Positions 46,926 to 58,488 are shown, numbered from the stretch's first letter. The stretch: DNA of 64,000 bases from Allacma fusca (GCA_947179485.1 OX359247.1:64965001-65029000), one strand, 5' to 3'. Notes: generated from the sequence alone by a model not told the origin. Numbers and translations: made by a program.

Positions 46926-48247
46926 CAGAGGTGTGGAAAATACATGAAATTTACTATTGAAATACAAAGTACAAGTACATTTCCAGAAATTGGGAGTCAT
47001 TGGGGCAAGATACAAAATAAAATACTTTGCATCCAACAAAAAGAGAAAATATGAAATAAAAATACCGTATTTGAAATTCGAAATACGTATTGAAAATACT
47101 CCCAAATTTATCTCAAAGTACATATCTGAGATGCATCTAAAGTTTATTCTCTCAAAGTATTTTGTATAATTCGGCCAAATAATACGATATTTATAAATGA
47201 ATCAGCTAACGTAAGGTATTACCTTAGGTATGGAGCGTTCACAAATGACGTCATCCAAAATACTTGTTTTAGGCACCCAGTCACCCACTTGTCATCAGAC
47301 ATCATCATGTGATGAAACGACGCACCCACCCCATGGAATGACGTCATCATCACCAGGGTTGCACAATTGAAAATGCCCTGGGTTTTATGCCTGCCTACCT
47401 AAAAATGCCCTGAAAATGTCTTAATTTGAAAATGCCTGGCATTTTGGGCATTTTCGGCAAGTAAGCAAGCCGAAGCAGGTTGATTCAAACTACCAAAACT
47501 GTTAACGGTTAAGCAACAAAATCGTTGGTAACATTCGTCGGTTGATGACATCATCGTTTGGTCAAATCCACCCTACCACTGCGTCATCAACATCATCATC
47601 TCCCGTTAGCACCCACCCACTAATTTGATGACGTCATTTGTGAACGCTCCCTAAGAGGCACGTTACAGTATTAGACTTTGAGTTGTGCATTTGTGTGTAT
47701 TAAAGTAAATTAACATGACCCCAGGTGTATTAAAGTAAATTAACATGACCCCAGGTACCGAATAGTTTTCCTTAAAACAAATCTTATAACTCCTGGGTTA
47801 TAGTCACGTCACTAATATTGCTAACTGTATAGTTCTCAGAATTTCATTGAATTTTGTGTATTTATCAGTAAGTTCTTCAAACCCGCCAAAAAAGATACAA
47901 ATCCTGGTTTCAAAATGGTTTAAATTAGTGCTTTTACCTTTAAACTATTTATGTGAACATGCGTTATAGACGACCTTAACAATTGCCAGTCATATATTTT
48001 AAAACTATATTTTGTATTTGAAATACGGGGTGGGTAAATTTTACAAGATAAATAAATACAAAATACTATCACGTTCGTAATCTTCAAAATACGAAATACA
48101 AAATACGGTAGACATGTTGGTGCTGACAAAAAATGTAATACAAAATAACTTAAACATTTTATGGCTAGAAAAATATCAAATAAAAAATACTAAATGTATT
48201 TCAAATACTATTTCAAATACGGTATTTAAAAATATTCCACACCTCTG
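46926..48247. mobile_element. hAT-type MITE, word AAATAC
   Basis: The ends are CAGAGGTGTGGAAAATACAT and ATATTCCACACCTCTG, flanked by GAAATGAA (46918-46925) and GAAATTAA (48248-48255), 7 of 8 identical. GAAATACAAAGTAC / AAATACG words are dense at both ends (46945-47165 and 48005-48230). It carries a Harbinger-like insertion in the middle. Confidence 0.82.
47232..47650. mobile_element. Harbinger-like MITE with TGACGTCA in its ends
   Basis: GGAGCGTTCACAAATGACGT and its complement bound the element (left 47232, right end 47650). The GGGAGCGTTCACAAA terminus is of the PIF/Harbinger kind as I recall. The target duplication is unclear. TGACGTCATC occurs four or more times inside. A smaller AAAATGCC repeat (47352-47462) is nested in it. 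Confidence 0.7.
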
Positions 48248-48255
48248 GAAATTAA

Positions 48256-48724
48256 TACAGTGATTTTTAGATTGGTTGACCTTATTTGCAGGGATTTGAC
48301 ATCTTGTAGGGAAATCATTTTTGCCAAAAGGGGTTTGGAATATCATTGACCTTTTCTTCAGCTGATATTTTTGAAATCGTTGAGGACCTCCCTGCAAGGA
48401 CAAGATTCATCAGAGAAATTCAGAAATAATCTTCCAGGGTGATTTACAAAAATCCGACCCCTGGTTGAGAGTATAGTGTTGCTTGTACGATAGTCAGAAA
48501 GAGGACGACAAAAACATATGAATTCCAACACTTAACTTCTAAGATTAGTAATTGTATTATCTTTACCACCCAACTAAAGTACATCAACCAACTGAATGGT
48601 TTCTTTGGCATTTCCTTATTTTAAATAAGTTACTTTCGAGGACAGCTCGCATGTAAGGACAGATCTGTATGACATGTAAGACATGTAAGGACCAGCTTTA
48701 CAATATTGACAAAATTCAAACAGT
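48256..48724. other. Intergenic, nothing recognised
   Basis: A short direct repeat GACATGTAAG at 48670-48690 is the only structure seen. Confidence 0.3.
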
Positions 48725-49221
48725 GTTAACAGCAGTGCATCGCATGGGTACAAAAATGCTGTACCTGGACCTGGACCCAAATAGTGGGTACCGGCAAAAA
48801 TTGTGCCCAAACCCGTACCTGTTTAAAAGTACTCATTAAATAAATGTTGTTACCTGGACCTGATTATTTTGCAAATAGTGCGTACCTGTGCCTGAATTTT
48901 ACCCGTACCCAAAATATACCCAATATATGGACCTGTACCTGAAAATTTTTCATATGTACCTGTACCCAACCAGGTACTTTGTAAGGAATTACTGTAAACG
49001 ATTCAACGTGATGATTTAACATGATGACATTCAATGATTTACGCCACAGCAATTACAAGCTGGAAAACATTTTGCTTCGTCATAATTTTTGCAACACTAG
49101 ACATCTTAATGGAACTATAACTTCTATACCATCTGATGTATTGCATCTTCAATTAAAGCTTCCATTTCTACCTCATCCTCCATAACCGCAATATCATTTA
49201 ACGTCATTTTTACTGAATCAC

Positions 49222-49807
49222 GAGCTTCTGCCGGGGACAGGGACGTCCCGTCGAGACACTGGACGGGCCGGGACGTCCCCGGGGACAAAAAAATTGTCCC
49301 CACTATATTCGGGACGCGACGGGGACGAAAAAATTGCGAGAAAACTATTTCACCGAATGTAAGACATTCGATTTTAGGTTGTAGAAAATGAAGCTTGTTG
49401 CTCAAAAAGCTAAGGAAGAATTTTGGAGCTACGATTTTATAAATGTGTTGTTTATGTTTTTGGTGCAAATATTTTTTGTACGAAATTTTCCTCATGTTCC
49501 GATTTTCGGTATGAGAATGTCGACAACTGTTCTTAGTAATTATCGGGACGGTATAGGAATTTTGTTCACATGCCCCAATTTTTGACAAATGTTTTTTGAA
49601 AATTTTGGGGACGGGACGGGGACAAGGTTCTTGTTCCCATGTCCCGACTTTCAGGACGGGACCGGGGACAATGTTTTTAGAAATTTTTGGGGACGGGACG
49701 GGGACATGGTTTTTGTCACCGTGTCCCGATTGTCGGGACGGGACTGGGGACAAAGGTTTTGAAAAAATATCGGGACGGGACAAGAATGTTGTCCCCAACA
49801 GAAGCTC
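49222..49807. mobile_element. MITE, word GGGAC / GTCCC
   Basis: The ends are GAGCTTCTGCCGGGGACAGG and TTGTCCCCAACAGAAGCTC. GGGACGGGAC words fill both ends (49232-49330 and 49605-49795). The flanks no longer match well, so the duplication is not proven. It is nested in the 48733-50653 element. Confidence 0.68.
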
Positions 49808-49831
49808 TAATACTCAGGTACTAACCGTACC

Positions 49832-50631
49832 TAGTGCGCCCAGTGTTTTGTTCCTGAAACGAAAATTTCCGTTTCGTTTCAGTTTGTTTCAGTTCGTTCC
49901 ATAAAAATATCAGTTCAGTTTCAAGTTTAGCTGAAACGAACGTTTCAGTTAAGACTCTGAAACAAAACGAAACAGTCTCACTGAAACGCGTTTCAAACGT
50001 TTCAAATGCAATATAATTCTGCGGGAAAACGTACGTTGACGTAATTGTACTTATATATCTTGGGCATGTGGACTATATTATAATGTAGGATACAACGGTG
50101 AAATTGTCTTTGGACAGTTTATGTGCTTGGGAAACCATCTAATCCTGAATTAAAAGGTAATTAATTAATATTTAGTAATAGAATACATCTAAATCTTTAT
50201 AATTGACGCAAAATCACAATTTATAATTTTCATTACGTCTTGAATGTTGAAGTTTGTGCAAATTTAAATTAAATTACCACCACGGGGTTAACGACATACT
50301 TTGTGGGTCATGTTGGTTCCTGCATTGAACTTGGAAAATTATTAGAGTTACATGAACTACCCAAGGCTATAGATTTGCATTTAGAAGTATTCCTGACGTC
50401 GTAGTAAACCTAGGCAGGGAATAACGGGTCATAAAGTATTTAATGTCAAGCATTTTAAATTTTCGCGCCTGAAACGATCATTTTGCGTTTCGTTTCAGTT
50501 CACCGAGCAAACTGAAACGAACTGAAACACTTTTTTGTGAACTGAAATGAAACAATAAATTCGGTTCATTTCAGCGTCCAAACTGAAACGAAACGAATTT
50601 TTTGAAACGAACTGAAACAGTGGGCGCACTA
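49832..50631. mobile_element. hAT-type MITE, word GAAACG / CGTTTC
   Basis: The ends are TAGTGCGCCCAGTG and CAGTGGGCGCACTA, with the perfect 8-bp duplication ACCGTACC (49824-49831 and 50632-50639). GTTTCAGTTCG / CTGAAACGAAC words occupy about 130 bp at each end. It is nested in the 48733-50653 element. Confidence 0.9.
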
Positions 50632-50716
50632 ACCGTACCCATGCGATGCACTGGTTAACACTGTGTGCATAACCCGTAAAAGCTGATAGCAAGGTTGAGG
50701 AAATCTATCTTAGAGC

Positions 50717-51115
50717 CAGGGTTGGCAAAAAACCGGCTTTTATTAATAAAGGCCAAGCCAATGGCAAGAAATGGTAACAACCGGTTTTTATTGGACAGTG
50801 GACTTATTTGGATAGTATTAATTATGGCCATTTTATGCCAACCTATACAACAGGTCCGGGCCGGTTAGAACCGGATTTTAACCAATAATAACCAGGCCAT
50901 TTCTGACCACTTGGCAACCCTGTGTTCATGCATGCGTAATATTAGCCAAGCCGGTGGTACGTTTTGGTTAAAACTGGTTTTTATTGGACAGTGGATTTAT
51001 TTGGATAATATTAATTACGACCATTTTATACCAACCCAAGCAATTGGACCAAGCCGGTAAGAACCGGATTTTAACCAATAACGGCCAGGCCATTTCTTGC
51101 CACTTGCCAACCCTG
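50717..51115. mobile_element. hAT-type MITE, word AACCGG, internally duplicated
   Basis: The ends are CAGGGTTGGCAAAAAACCGG and CTTGCCAACCCTG, with the perfect 8-bp duplication CTTAGAGC (50709-50716 and 51116-51123). The left and right halves (about 50740-50925 and 50945-51115) are diverged direct copies containing TTTTTATTGGACAGTGGA and ACCAATAA..GGCCAGGCC. Confidence 0.88.
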
Positions 51116-51123
51116 CTTAGAGC

Positions 51124-51486
51124 ACATATTACGAAGGAGTTTCTGACGTTTTTCATGCACTGTCATATATACAACTAAAGCAAAACAACCCGTTTTTAGC
51201 CAAATTTATGGCGATTCGTTCGTTTGAACCTAATTCTATTTTCTCAAGTTAAAAATTGTACCCTCAAAACTGAAATTGCAGGCTCAGATTTATGAAATGT
51301 TTTAATGCTGTTCTTTGTTTGAATCCTCGCAGAAATTATGACTTATGACCTCCTTATTAGGTCGCTGAAAAATCCATAAAAATTACTACGTTCAAGTATG
51401 TATTCAAAAATGTTAAAATCGGAGTAATCGATTTTTAACTTAAAATGTAACTTTATTGCACTTTCTTCCCAGTTTCTGGTCTAGCG
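51124..51486. other. Spacer, nothing recognised
   Basis: AT-rich, with no frame or repeat that I can support. Confidence 0.3.
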
Positions 51487-51750
51487 TAGAGATGCGCAGC
51501 CTTCGAAGGCTAGCCTTCCAAGAAGGCTTCCGTGAAGGCGGAAAGGTAACTTTCTTAACGTTGTAGAAGGAATGGAAGGATGGGGATGCTTTTTTCAGAA
51601 GGCTGAAGGAAGCCTTCAGAACTGAACTAGCAGTGAAGGATTGAGAAGGCAGGGTTCCTATATATTAGCCCTCTAAGGCCGTGAAGGCTTCCAGTACACG
51701 AAATATATATAACGTGAAAGCATAACATATGCAACGATAATTTGCTGGTA
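51487..51750. mobile_element. Truncated copy of the GAAGG-word hAT MITE
   Basis: The left half matches 7368-7615 closely, beginning AGAGATGCGCAGCCTTCGAA. The right half and right terminus are missing. Confidence 0.88.
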
Positions 51751-52012
51751 GGATATTATATGGTGAGGATACTATATTATATCTACAATCAAATTTTAAT
51801 TATAATATGCCATTATTTGTACTTTTATGATTCAGAGGCTTATGACTGTAGCATCTAATTTTAAATTATGTGTGTACTTGAGTTGGTCATTGGTCCTCTT
51901 TTGTCTTTATCAGTTGGGTACTTTCCATGACTAATGCTTCTCCAGGAACTTTGTGACTTGAGTACCCTTTCTCTTATTTTTATTTACTTCCTGCCATACT
52001 ATATAAGGTTAG

Positions 52013-52884
52013 CAGGGTTGGCAAGTGGCTTGTATTGGCCTGGAATGTATTGGATAAAAACCGGTTCCAGCCGGTCTGGAGTAAACCGCTTGGTGGAAAC
52101 AATTGGCTAAAATCAATTTAGACCAGTAAAATCCACTAGCCAATAAAAACCGGTTGTAACCGGAACCATCCAGTGGCATGGACATTTAAATCATATGGAA
52201 AGAATTGGCTAATACTGCTAAATGTGCATAATGTTTTCAACAGGGTTAGCAAAAAACCGGAATATAATGATAAAGTGACGAAAACAAGAAAGGCCAACAG
52301 TCACTCTTTTGGGGTGGCCAACAATTGCTCCTGTTTGCTTTTTTCTCGCTACTTCTATGTTGCTACCGTCGAGTCCATTCACACTTACTAATTCGTCCAT
52401 TAATTCTCCCATTTCAGATTTTTTAAAAGAGTAGATATTTAACAATAGCCTTGTTCGGATTTTTCTCGCGATTTCCCTTGTGTAAGAAGAATGATTGTAA
52501 AAACGAGCTTAAACAGCGTGGAAACTATCTTAATTATACAGCAACGTTAATTGATGCATGCCTTACGATCATAGGTTTTAGTTAAACATTCGGATTCCGC
52601 GTTTAGCTGTAATTATAACCGGCTACAAAGAAACATTGAAAATGCATCGTTTTACCTTAATGTACACGCATACATGTATTGTTGCCAATTCAGACCAAAA
52701 CCCAATAAACTCCAGTATAAACCATTAGATGCCGTTGGTATGGACAGAAATGTCGTAGCTTGGAATGAATTGGCATTTATTAATACAATCCAATTAATGC
52801 CAGTATCCAATAAAAACCGGTAACAGTCGGTTTGTTCCACTGGCCTGGACTTTATCAATACATTCCGGTTTTTTGCCAACCCTG
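52013..52884. mobile_element. Second hAT element of the CAGGGTTGGC / AACCGG family
   Basis: The ends are CAGGGTTGGCAAGTGGC and TTTTGCCAACCCTG, with the perfect 8-bp duplication AAGGTTAG (52005-52012 and 52885-52892). Another internal terminus (CAGGGTTAGCAAAAAACCGG, 52243) points to a nested copy. The minus strand at 52300-52420 reads MGELMDELVSVNGLDGSNIE in an open frame, which might be a transposase scrap. I cannot confirm this. Confidence 0.83.
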
Positions 52885-52892
52885 AAGGTTAG

Positions 52893-53289
52893 CTTCCTTC
52901 GAGTCAAACCACAACTGTACTCCAACTCTCACTGTTATTATGCCAACTCGGTCATAGAGAGGATTTTGAATTAAAATCAATTTATTAATTTGATTTTATT
53001 TGTCTATGTTTATTTTCCATCAGAAACATCCGATGGTAGCAGAGCGTTTGGTAATAGTTTTTCAAGTTCAGTTACTTTACTTTGAAATTAGTTCATTTTT
53101 GCTATGAAAACTCTTCCAGAAAAATAAATATTTTAAAGTTGGTATTCCAGTGATTGGAAGCTTAAAGTTTGCTAGGAAATTCCCGATAGTACAAGTGGTT
53201 GTAACAAGCTCGAAATAAACTATTTTCCAATCATGTCGACAATTCGAATTGATTCAGTGCAGAAGCTTAACGATCAAACGGCATTATGA
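52893..53289. other. Spacer before the copia fragment
   Basis: No gene recognised. No LTR can be paired with downstream sequence. Confidence 0.3.
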
Positions 53290-54430
53290 CATAGAAGATT
53301 CTCGCATATTGATGTGAAGTATATAGTAGACTCGGTTAGCAAGGGAGCAGTTAGACATTGATATCTCCCAAGTTTCAGGAAAAGTTAAATGTGAAAACTG
53401 CGAATTAGGAAAACAGCGTAGAAACCCATTTCCTAGGGTTAAAACCCAGAGTAACTATAAGCCAGGAGAATGCATTACAGCCGATATAGCAGGGCCTATG
53501 CTAATTGACTCACTAGCAGGAGCAAAATACTTTCTTTTATACAAAGATTATTAAACAGGATTTAGATGCGCAGAGTTTCTGATACATAAAAGTGAAACTG
53601 CTGAAAAGGTCAAGCAATTCATTAATTTGATGGAACCTCAGACAGTAAATCTAGTTAAAACATTTCATACTGATTGTGGTACGGAGTTTATTAATAACAA
53701 TTTGAACCAGTATTTCAAGGATAAAGGCACTTGTTTCGAGACATCAGTTCCTTTCTGCCCAGAGCCGAATGGAAAATTTGAAAGGGAAATCTTGACTGCA
53801 AAAGATAGTCAGATAGTGCTAGGACCCTTCTAATAGAAAGGAAAACTGCCTGAATCTTTATGGGCTGAGGCAGTTGCAAATACAGTGTATGTGACTAATA
53901 GAGTCTTAGATAAGCAAAGCAGTGAAATTACTGCTTTTTAGACAATTTTAAAAAAGAATCCACACTTGCAGGAAATGCGAGTGTTTGGCTCAACTGCATT
54001 TGCATGTACCAAAAGCGAAAAGATACGTATGGAAGCCTAAAGGCACCAAAAGTGTACTACTTGGTTATACAGGGAAATATTTGAAATACAGAATGTATGA
54101 CCCAAAAATAAAGTTTTCTTCTCACGAAATGTTACATTTCATGAGCTAGAAACTATTGATTGGTTAATCTGTGAACATGACGATGCGTCGGAAAACAACG
54201 CATACTTTGAGAACGACATTACTTCTGTAAGTACATGATGAAAATGTTCAAGATGCGAGGGACGATATTTTTGAGAAAAGTGATGGCGAAAATACTCAAC
54301 CCGAAACCCCAATTCCGTCAACCCGTAAAGTTATCCCTGAAAATCCTGAAGTCATTCAAACAAATCAGCCGATTATGAAACCTCAACCATCAACTTCAAC
54401 ACACGAGGTTATCATTACAACACCGAAGGG
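53290..54430 (+). pseudogene. Ty1/copia retrotransposon fragment (integrase)
   Basis: The plus strand holds the end of the GAG-pre-integrase zinc motif (CENCELGKQRRNPF, about 53393). It then holds the integrase core with the DDE residues: ECITADIAGPM (about 53470), KTFHTDCGTEFINNN (about 53650) and PFCPEPNGKFEREI (about 53750). Downstream come LPESLWAEAVANTVYVTNR and MRVFGSTAFACTKS. Stops at 53552 and 53831-53836 and later indels break it. The protease, reverse transcriptase and LTRs are absent. Confidence 0.87.
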
Positions 54431-54449
54431 AAAATTCATATTCGAAATA

Positions 54450-54640
54450 CCTGCATGCATAGATGGGCATTTCTCTTCCCCTCTGCCTCTTTGTGCGAGG
54501 GAAGGGATATGGCCTGCTCGCACTCTCCCTCGCCATCATTCGAGCGACACGCTACGGGTTGTCCTCGTCCTCACCCTCGTGAGGTGCTACTTTTAAAATA
54601 CACCCCTCTCCCGCGCACTCATGAGGGCCCTCGGTATTTT
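54450..54640. repeat. CT-rich repeat, word CCCTC / GAGGG
   Basis: It contains TCTCCCTCGCCATC, CGTCCTCACCCTCGTGAGG and CATGAGGGCCCTCGG. A related GAGGG-rich block is at 63440-63640. Confidence 0.55.
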
Positions 54641-54992
54641 ATATTACACGTAAATAAACCCCCTACAATTTCCTACAATTCCTGTGCCTTCAAAAACCTT
54701 TTTCACGGGCACTTGGTTACAATATGACAACTTCAATATGTGTCGACATACCCCCAGTTCTGAACGTACAGAAATTTTGAAAAGGTTACAAAGTTTACAA
54801 AATTTCCTACAACCAAGTGTTCAAAACGAATTTAGAAAAACAAATTAGTGTTGAAATACACTACTGTATTCAAGTAGTAGTATATAAGTATTCAATAGTG
54901 CCCTTTATTGGTGCAGGTTTTACCCAGGTATTTGGGTACAGGTACATATTCGGTTTCCTGGTTGACATAATTGTAAAAAGTATAAAAACAAA

Positions 54993-56327
54993 ATGCACAG
55001 AAAATTTAAATGCAATCTCTACTTATTAAGATTTACTGCTGATTACCTGTATAAGCGTAGCTTTAAAATGTATGTAAATACTTCCTTATCTAATCCCTTT
55101 TCTGACTCAAATGGTGTGCCTGCTGGGTCAGTATTAGGGCCGGCGTTATTTATATACTTCTTTAGCGATATAAGTGACTGCTTGAAAGGATATGGTTATT
55201 GACTGGTTATGCTATTCTGATGATTTGGTGGTATTTATGTATGATATTTATATTGATGTACTTTTCAGACGAATGCAAACTTGCCTACTACATTTAAACT
55301 TTTGATAGAATTAGAACTTAGATTTGAAGAAATGGATCATTCGGTTTTCGGTTTCAATTCTGACGTTTTCATCTCTTGATGCGTACTTCAATCCAGTAAC
55401 TAGCATATCATCCACACTATGACCAGTTAGATTAAAATGTTGGGAAACATTTTTATATTGTTTATTCAACACATCCCTCCTGTGTTCCGCAAATCTATCC
55501 CCAAGATGTCTTTCCGTTTGCCCTGCATATATTACATCAGGGCATTTGTTGCATTTAATAGCATATATCAACGACTTTGATTCACATGTAAATTCTTGTT
55601 TGAGATGTATTGTTCTCTTCAAGTTTGTCACCGTAGAGTTTTAAAGTATGCTTGCAGGTGACGCATCGTTTGCCTCTTTTACATGGAAATGTGCCTGGTG
55701 TTGTTGGTATAGGTGTTTTGGTAATTGATGTGCGGAAAAGTAATTGTTTTAAGTTGGGGGCCCGGCGAAAATATTTCAAAGGTGGCAGTGGAATAATTTG
55801 AGAACCGGTAGAACTAATTATAACTACTACATTTAAACACCTGGATGAAAGAAAATTCCTTATCTATAAATATAAGTAAAACTAAGTATGTTCTGTATAA
55901 ACTTGAGCTCATTCAGAGTAAAATTGATAAATTTTTATGTACTCTTAATGGTAGTAAACGTGTAGCTGTTTGTAACCTCACAACGTTATATGAACAGTAT
56001 AATGTGCTCACACTTCTTGAACGTATAATTTTCTACTCTGGAAAGTTTATGTACTCCATTGTTTATTTTGGTCATGCAGTTAAGTATATTAATTCTGTAA
56101 TCCTTATGAGATTCAACCCCTCCAACCTGCGATCAGCTAGCAGTGTTTCTTTATTCGTCCCTATGATGAAATCTAAAATAGCGGAGAAGAATGTAATGTA
56201 TGCATGTGCTAATTGTTGGAATTGTTTACCTCCTCAGTTGAGACTAAGGGAATTGAATTATGGTGCGTTTATAAAGGCTCTTAGAATGTACATACTTACA
56301 GGCCGAAGTGATCGTACACCACCTTGA
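54993..56327 (+). pseudogene. Non-LTR retrotransposon (LINE) reverse transcriptase fragment
   Basis: It reads as the middle and end of a LINE reverse transcriptase: NGVPAGSVLGPALFIYFFSD (about 55116), then the catalytic YSDD (about 55213, usually FADD). Then comes RMQTCLLHLN (to 55299), and after the inserted element TWMKENSLSINISKTKYVLY from 55839 on. The tail to 56327 ends with LNYGAFIKALRMYIL. A stop at 55199 and the 524-bp insertion break it. The 5' half is missing. Confidence 0.82.
55300..55823 (-). mobile_element. 5'-truncated Penelope-like element inside the LINE
   Basis: The minus strand carries the end of a Penelope-like protein: FRRAPNLKQLLFR and CKRGKRCVTCKH (about 55640-55775), then the GIY-YIG nuclease (LIYAIKCNKCPDVIYAGQTE, RFAEHRRDV, about 55440-55575). 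One frameshift lies near 55625. The insertion is flanked by the 15-bp duplication CTACTACATTTAAAC (55285-55299 and 55824-55838). Removing it plus one copy restores the LINE frame. Confidence 0.87.
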
Positions 56328-56708
56328 TATCCATTTATGTATGTAAATGTTATTACGTTACGACCAGGTTTCTTATTTTGACTTGTTTCTGCCTTTTAAC
56401 TTGCTGTATGGTTGGACTTTATGGTTGACCAAAGGTGTCGTGGGTGAAAAACAATACCTGTATTGACTTCATTTTTAAACCTTGAAAAATTGACAATGTT
56501 TATGAAAAACGTAAAAAAGTTTAAAATTCTAATTCATAGGTAAAAAGTACCTATCTCCCTTATATTTCAATTGTCGGCGAAATGGAAAACATTCACTAGT
56601 CAAGCTACAATATTTTGTTATAAAAGACATTTTTGTTGGTCTTTGACAATAATTCTTCATTACACTGTAATCGATTCCGTAGACCAAAAAATCTCTACAT
56701 TATACCAC
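56328..56708. other. LINE 3' flank, nothing further recognised
   Basis: No poly-A tail is clear. AT-rich. Confidence 0.3.
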
Positions 56709-57164
56709 TGCTGCCCTCCAAGTTTTAATTCTATTCTATTCTATTCAGTTTGCAACTAAGTCTTGTATATTCAAGTCCTATTATATTCTGCTAAAGGTTT
56801 GGCGAGGCTATTCAAGTCTATTCCTATTCCAACATAATTATAAAATTCGTATTCTATTCCTATTCAAATTCTATTGATCAATAAATAAAAACCGCGCGCT
56901 GTAAACTGGTGGATAAAGCGCGCTGTATACATATGACTACGCTTTGTCTCATAATTCCAATTTCCAGTTCCTGGAATTATAACTTGCTATTGACAGTGAT
57001 AATAAAATAACTGATATTTAGCAAATTTACTCTTTAGCAAGTCACCTCCAGGCAGAAGAGAATTAAACGGGTGTATAAATAATTACTTGTACACAATAAT
57101 TGGCGTTAACAAGCCTGAATTTATCAAATAATTTTTACCCTCAAAATATATTTGTTAGTTTTTA

Positions 57165-58265
57165 GGGTGGCACCAGCGCGTTAGTAAAATAGCCTTGTCC
57201 GTACGTCCGTGTGTCCTTCCGCACGATATCTCAAAACCCGCTGTACCGATTTCAATGAAATTTGTTATGGGCATTAGTTTTGCCAACCGTCAGGCTGAGT
57301 TCATATTTAGTTAAAATCTGATAGATTGGTTTTGAGAAAATAATTTTCGAAATTTTGGGCTTTCAGTCAAATGACAGTTATCGTCAAAACTACTGAATAT
57401 ATTTCAGTGCTTTTTTTGAATATTGCTTATGTAAATCGGAATGGTTATTGTATATGTGGTTGAAATCGACACAATAATTTTTTTTAATTTGCAATTTCGA
57501 ACCTTAAATCAAATGTCAGTTACTTTTAAGACTAACGAATCGAGTTCAATCAAATTTTTTGTGAATATTGCTTATGTAAATCGTAATGATTAATGGTTGT
57601 GGTTGAAATCAGCCTAGTGTTTCTGTTCGGTATCGGGAATTCCCGAGGTTCCGGTTCGGTTTCGGTTCCGGTACGGTTTCGCGTCAACGATTTAAAGAAC
57701 CGTTAAATTTCGGTCCGGTTTCGGGTCACGGGTTAAAGAACCGTTACATTTCGGTCCGGTTTCGGGTACAAAAATTAAAACCGAAAGTGTTCCGGAAGCG
57801 CTTGTTAAAGCTGTCGTTTTGGATGAAAACGCGAAGCATACGTTTGTCAAGCATCTGTCAACTATCATTTGAAAACGCGACAAAATTTTGACTTCCATGA
57901 AAATGAATCCTATACATTTTCTACCGGTTCGAAAAGGAACCGGAACCGGTTCGGGAACCGCTTTTATTTTCCGGATCGGTTCCGGGAAAGCAAAAATGTC
58001 CCGGACTCGAACATATCGGTTCCGGTTTCGGGAACAGAAATGGTATTTTTTTCGGTTCGGGAAAACGAGTCGGGTCGAGTCCATGTTTTGGCACCGTTCA
58101 GAAACACTAAATCAGCCTGATAGTTTTTTCAAAAAAAATCGAAAATTTCGAAAAAAACTTAAAATTCACCTTGCTTTGACGGCGGTAGCTGACACAACCC
58201 TACGCGAAGCCGCAAATGATCGCGTAGCGATCATTTTTGCACACGCCCTCCAAGGGCTTTAGTTA
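57165..58265. repeat. Repeat with GTCCGTACGTCCGTGTGTCC and ATATCTCAAAACCCGC
   Basis: It begins AGGGTGGCACCAGCGCGTTA and ends CACACGCCCTCCAAGGGC. The AATATTGCTTATGTAAATCG block is repeated at about 57418 and 57564. This cluster of words (GTCCGT runs, then GATATCTCAAAACC..CGATTTCAATGAAATTTG) is one I recall from dispersed insect repeats. The class is not determined. Confidence 0.5.
57615..58109. mobile_element. hAT-type MITE, word GGTTCCGGTTCGG
   Basis: The ends are TAGTGTTTCTG and CAGAAACACTA, with the perfect 8-bp duplication AATCAGCC (57607-57614 and 58110-58117). TTCGG / CCGGTT words crowd both ends. It is nested in the repeat around it. Confidence 0.9.
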
Positions 58266-58488
58266 ATATTTTTTTTGTTTATGATATTCTCAGTGGCTCA
58301 GATCTGAATACGAATTTTGCTTTTTTACTATTCAATTCTAATCTTAGCATCAGGTGCATATTCTATTCTAGTCTGGGGATTTCAAAAATCGAGCTATTCA
58401 ATTCTATTCTATTTATTTATGTATAAATGTCGGCAATTCTATTCAAATTCCTATTTTCCTATTCAAGTCGGAATAGAATAGGGCAGCA

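Larger units (their letters stand above)
48733..50653. mobile_element. hAT-type element, words GTACCTG / GGGTAC, with two insertions
   Basis: The ends CAGTGCATCGCATGGGTAC and GTACCCATGCGATGCACTG are a perfect inverted pair. Flanks are GTTAACAG (48725-48732) and GTTAACAC (50654-50661), 7 of 8 identical. TACCTGGACC words lie at 48755-48970. Two other MITEs sit inside (49222-49807 and 49832-50631). Between the first of these and the left part, the minus strand at 49124-49230 encodes a protein-like acidic tail (MTLNDIAVMEDEVEMEALIE) that stops with TAG. It may be a leftover of transposase or of a captured exon. Confidence 0.82.
56709..58488. mobile_element. MITE-like element, word ATTCTATTC
   Basis: TGCTGCCCT at the left (56709) pairs with AGGGCAGCA at the right (58488). 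TTCTATTC / TATTCAAGTC words lie inside both ends (56728-56880 and 58325-58475). The flanks do not match clearly. The centre contains another repeat (about 57165-58265). Confidence 0.6.

Noticed and set aside
49124..49798. 224-codon minus-strand ORF as one gene
   Set aside because: Most of it is the GGGAC-word MITE (49222-49807). Only the last 33 residues look protein-like, and these are reported separately.
53041..54430. LTRs around the copia fragment
   Set aside because: No pair of direct repeats could be found on either side, so no full element is claimed.
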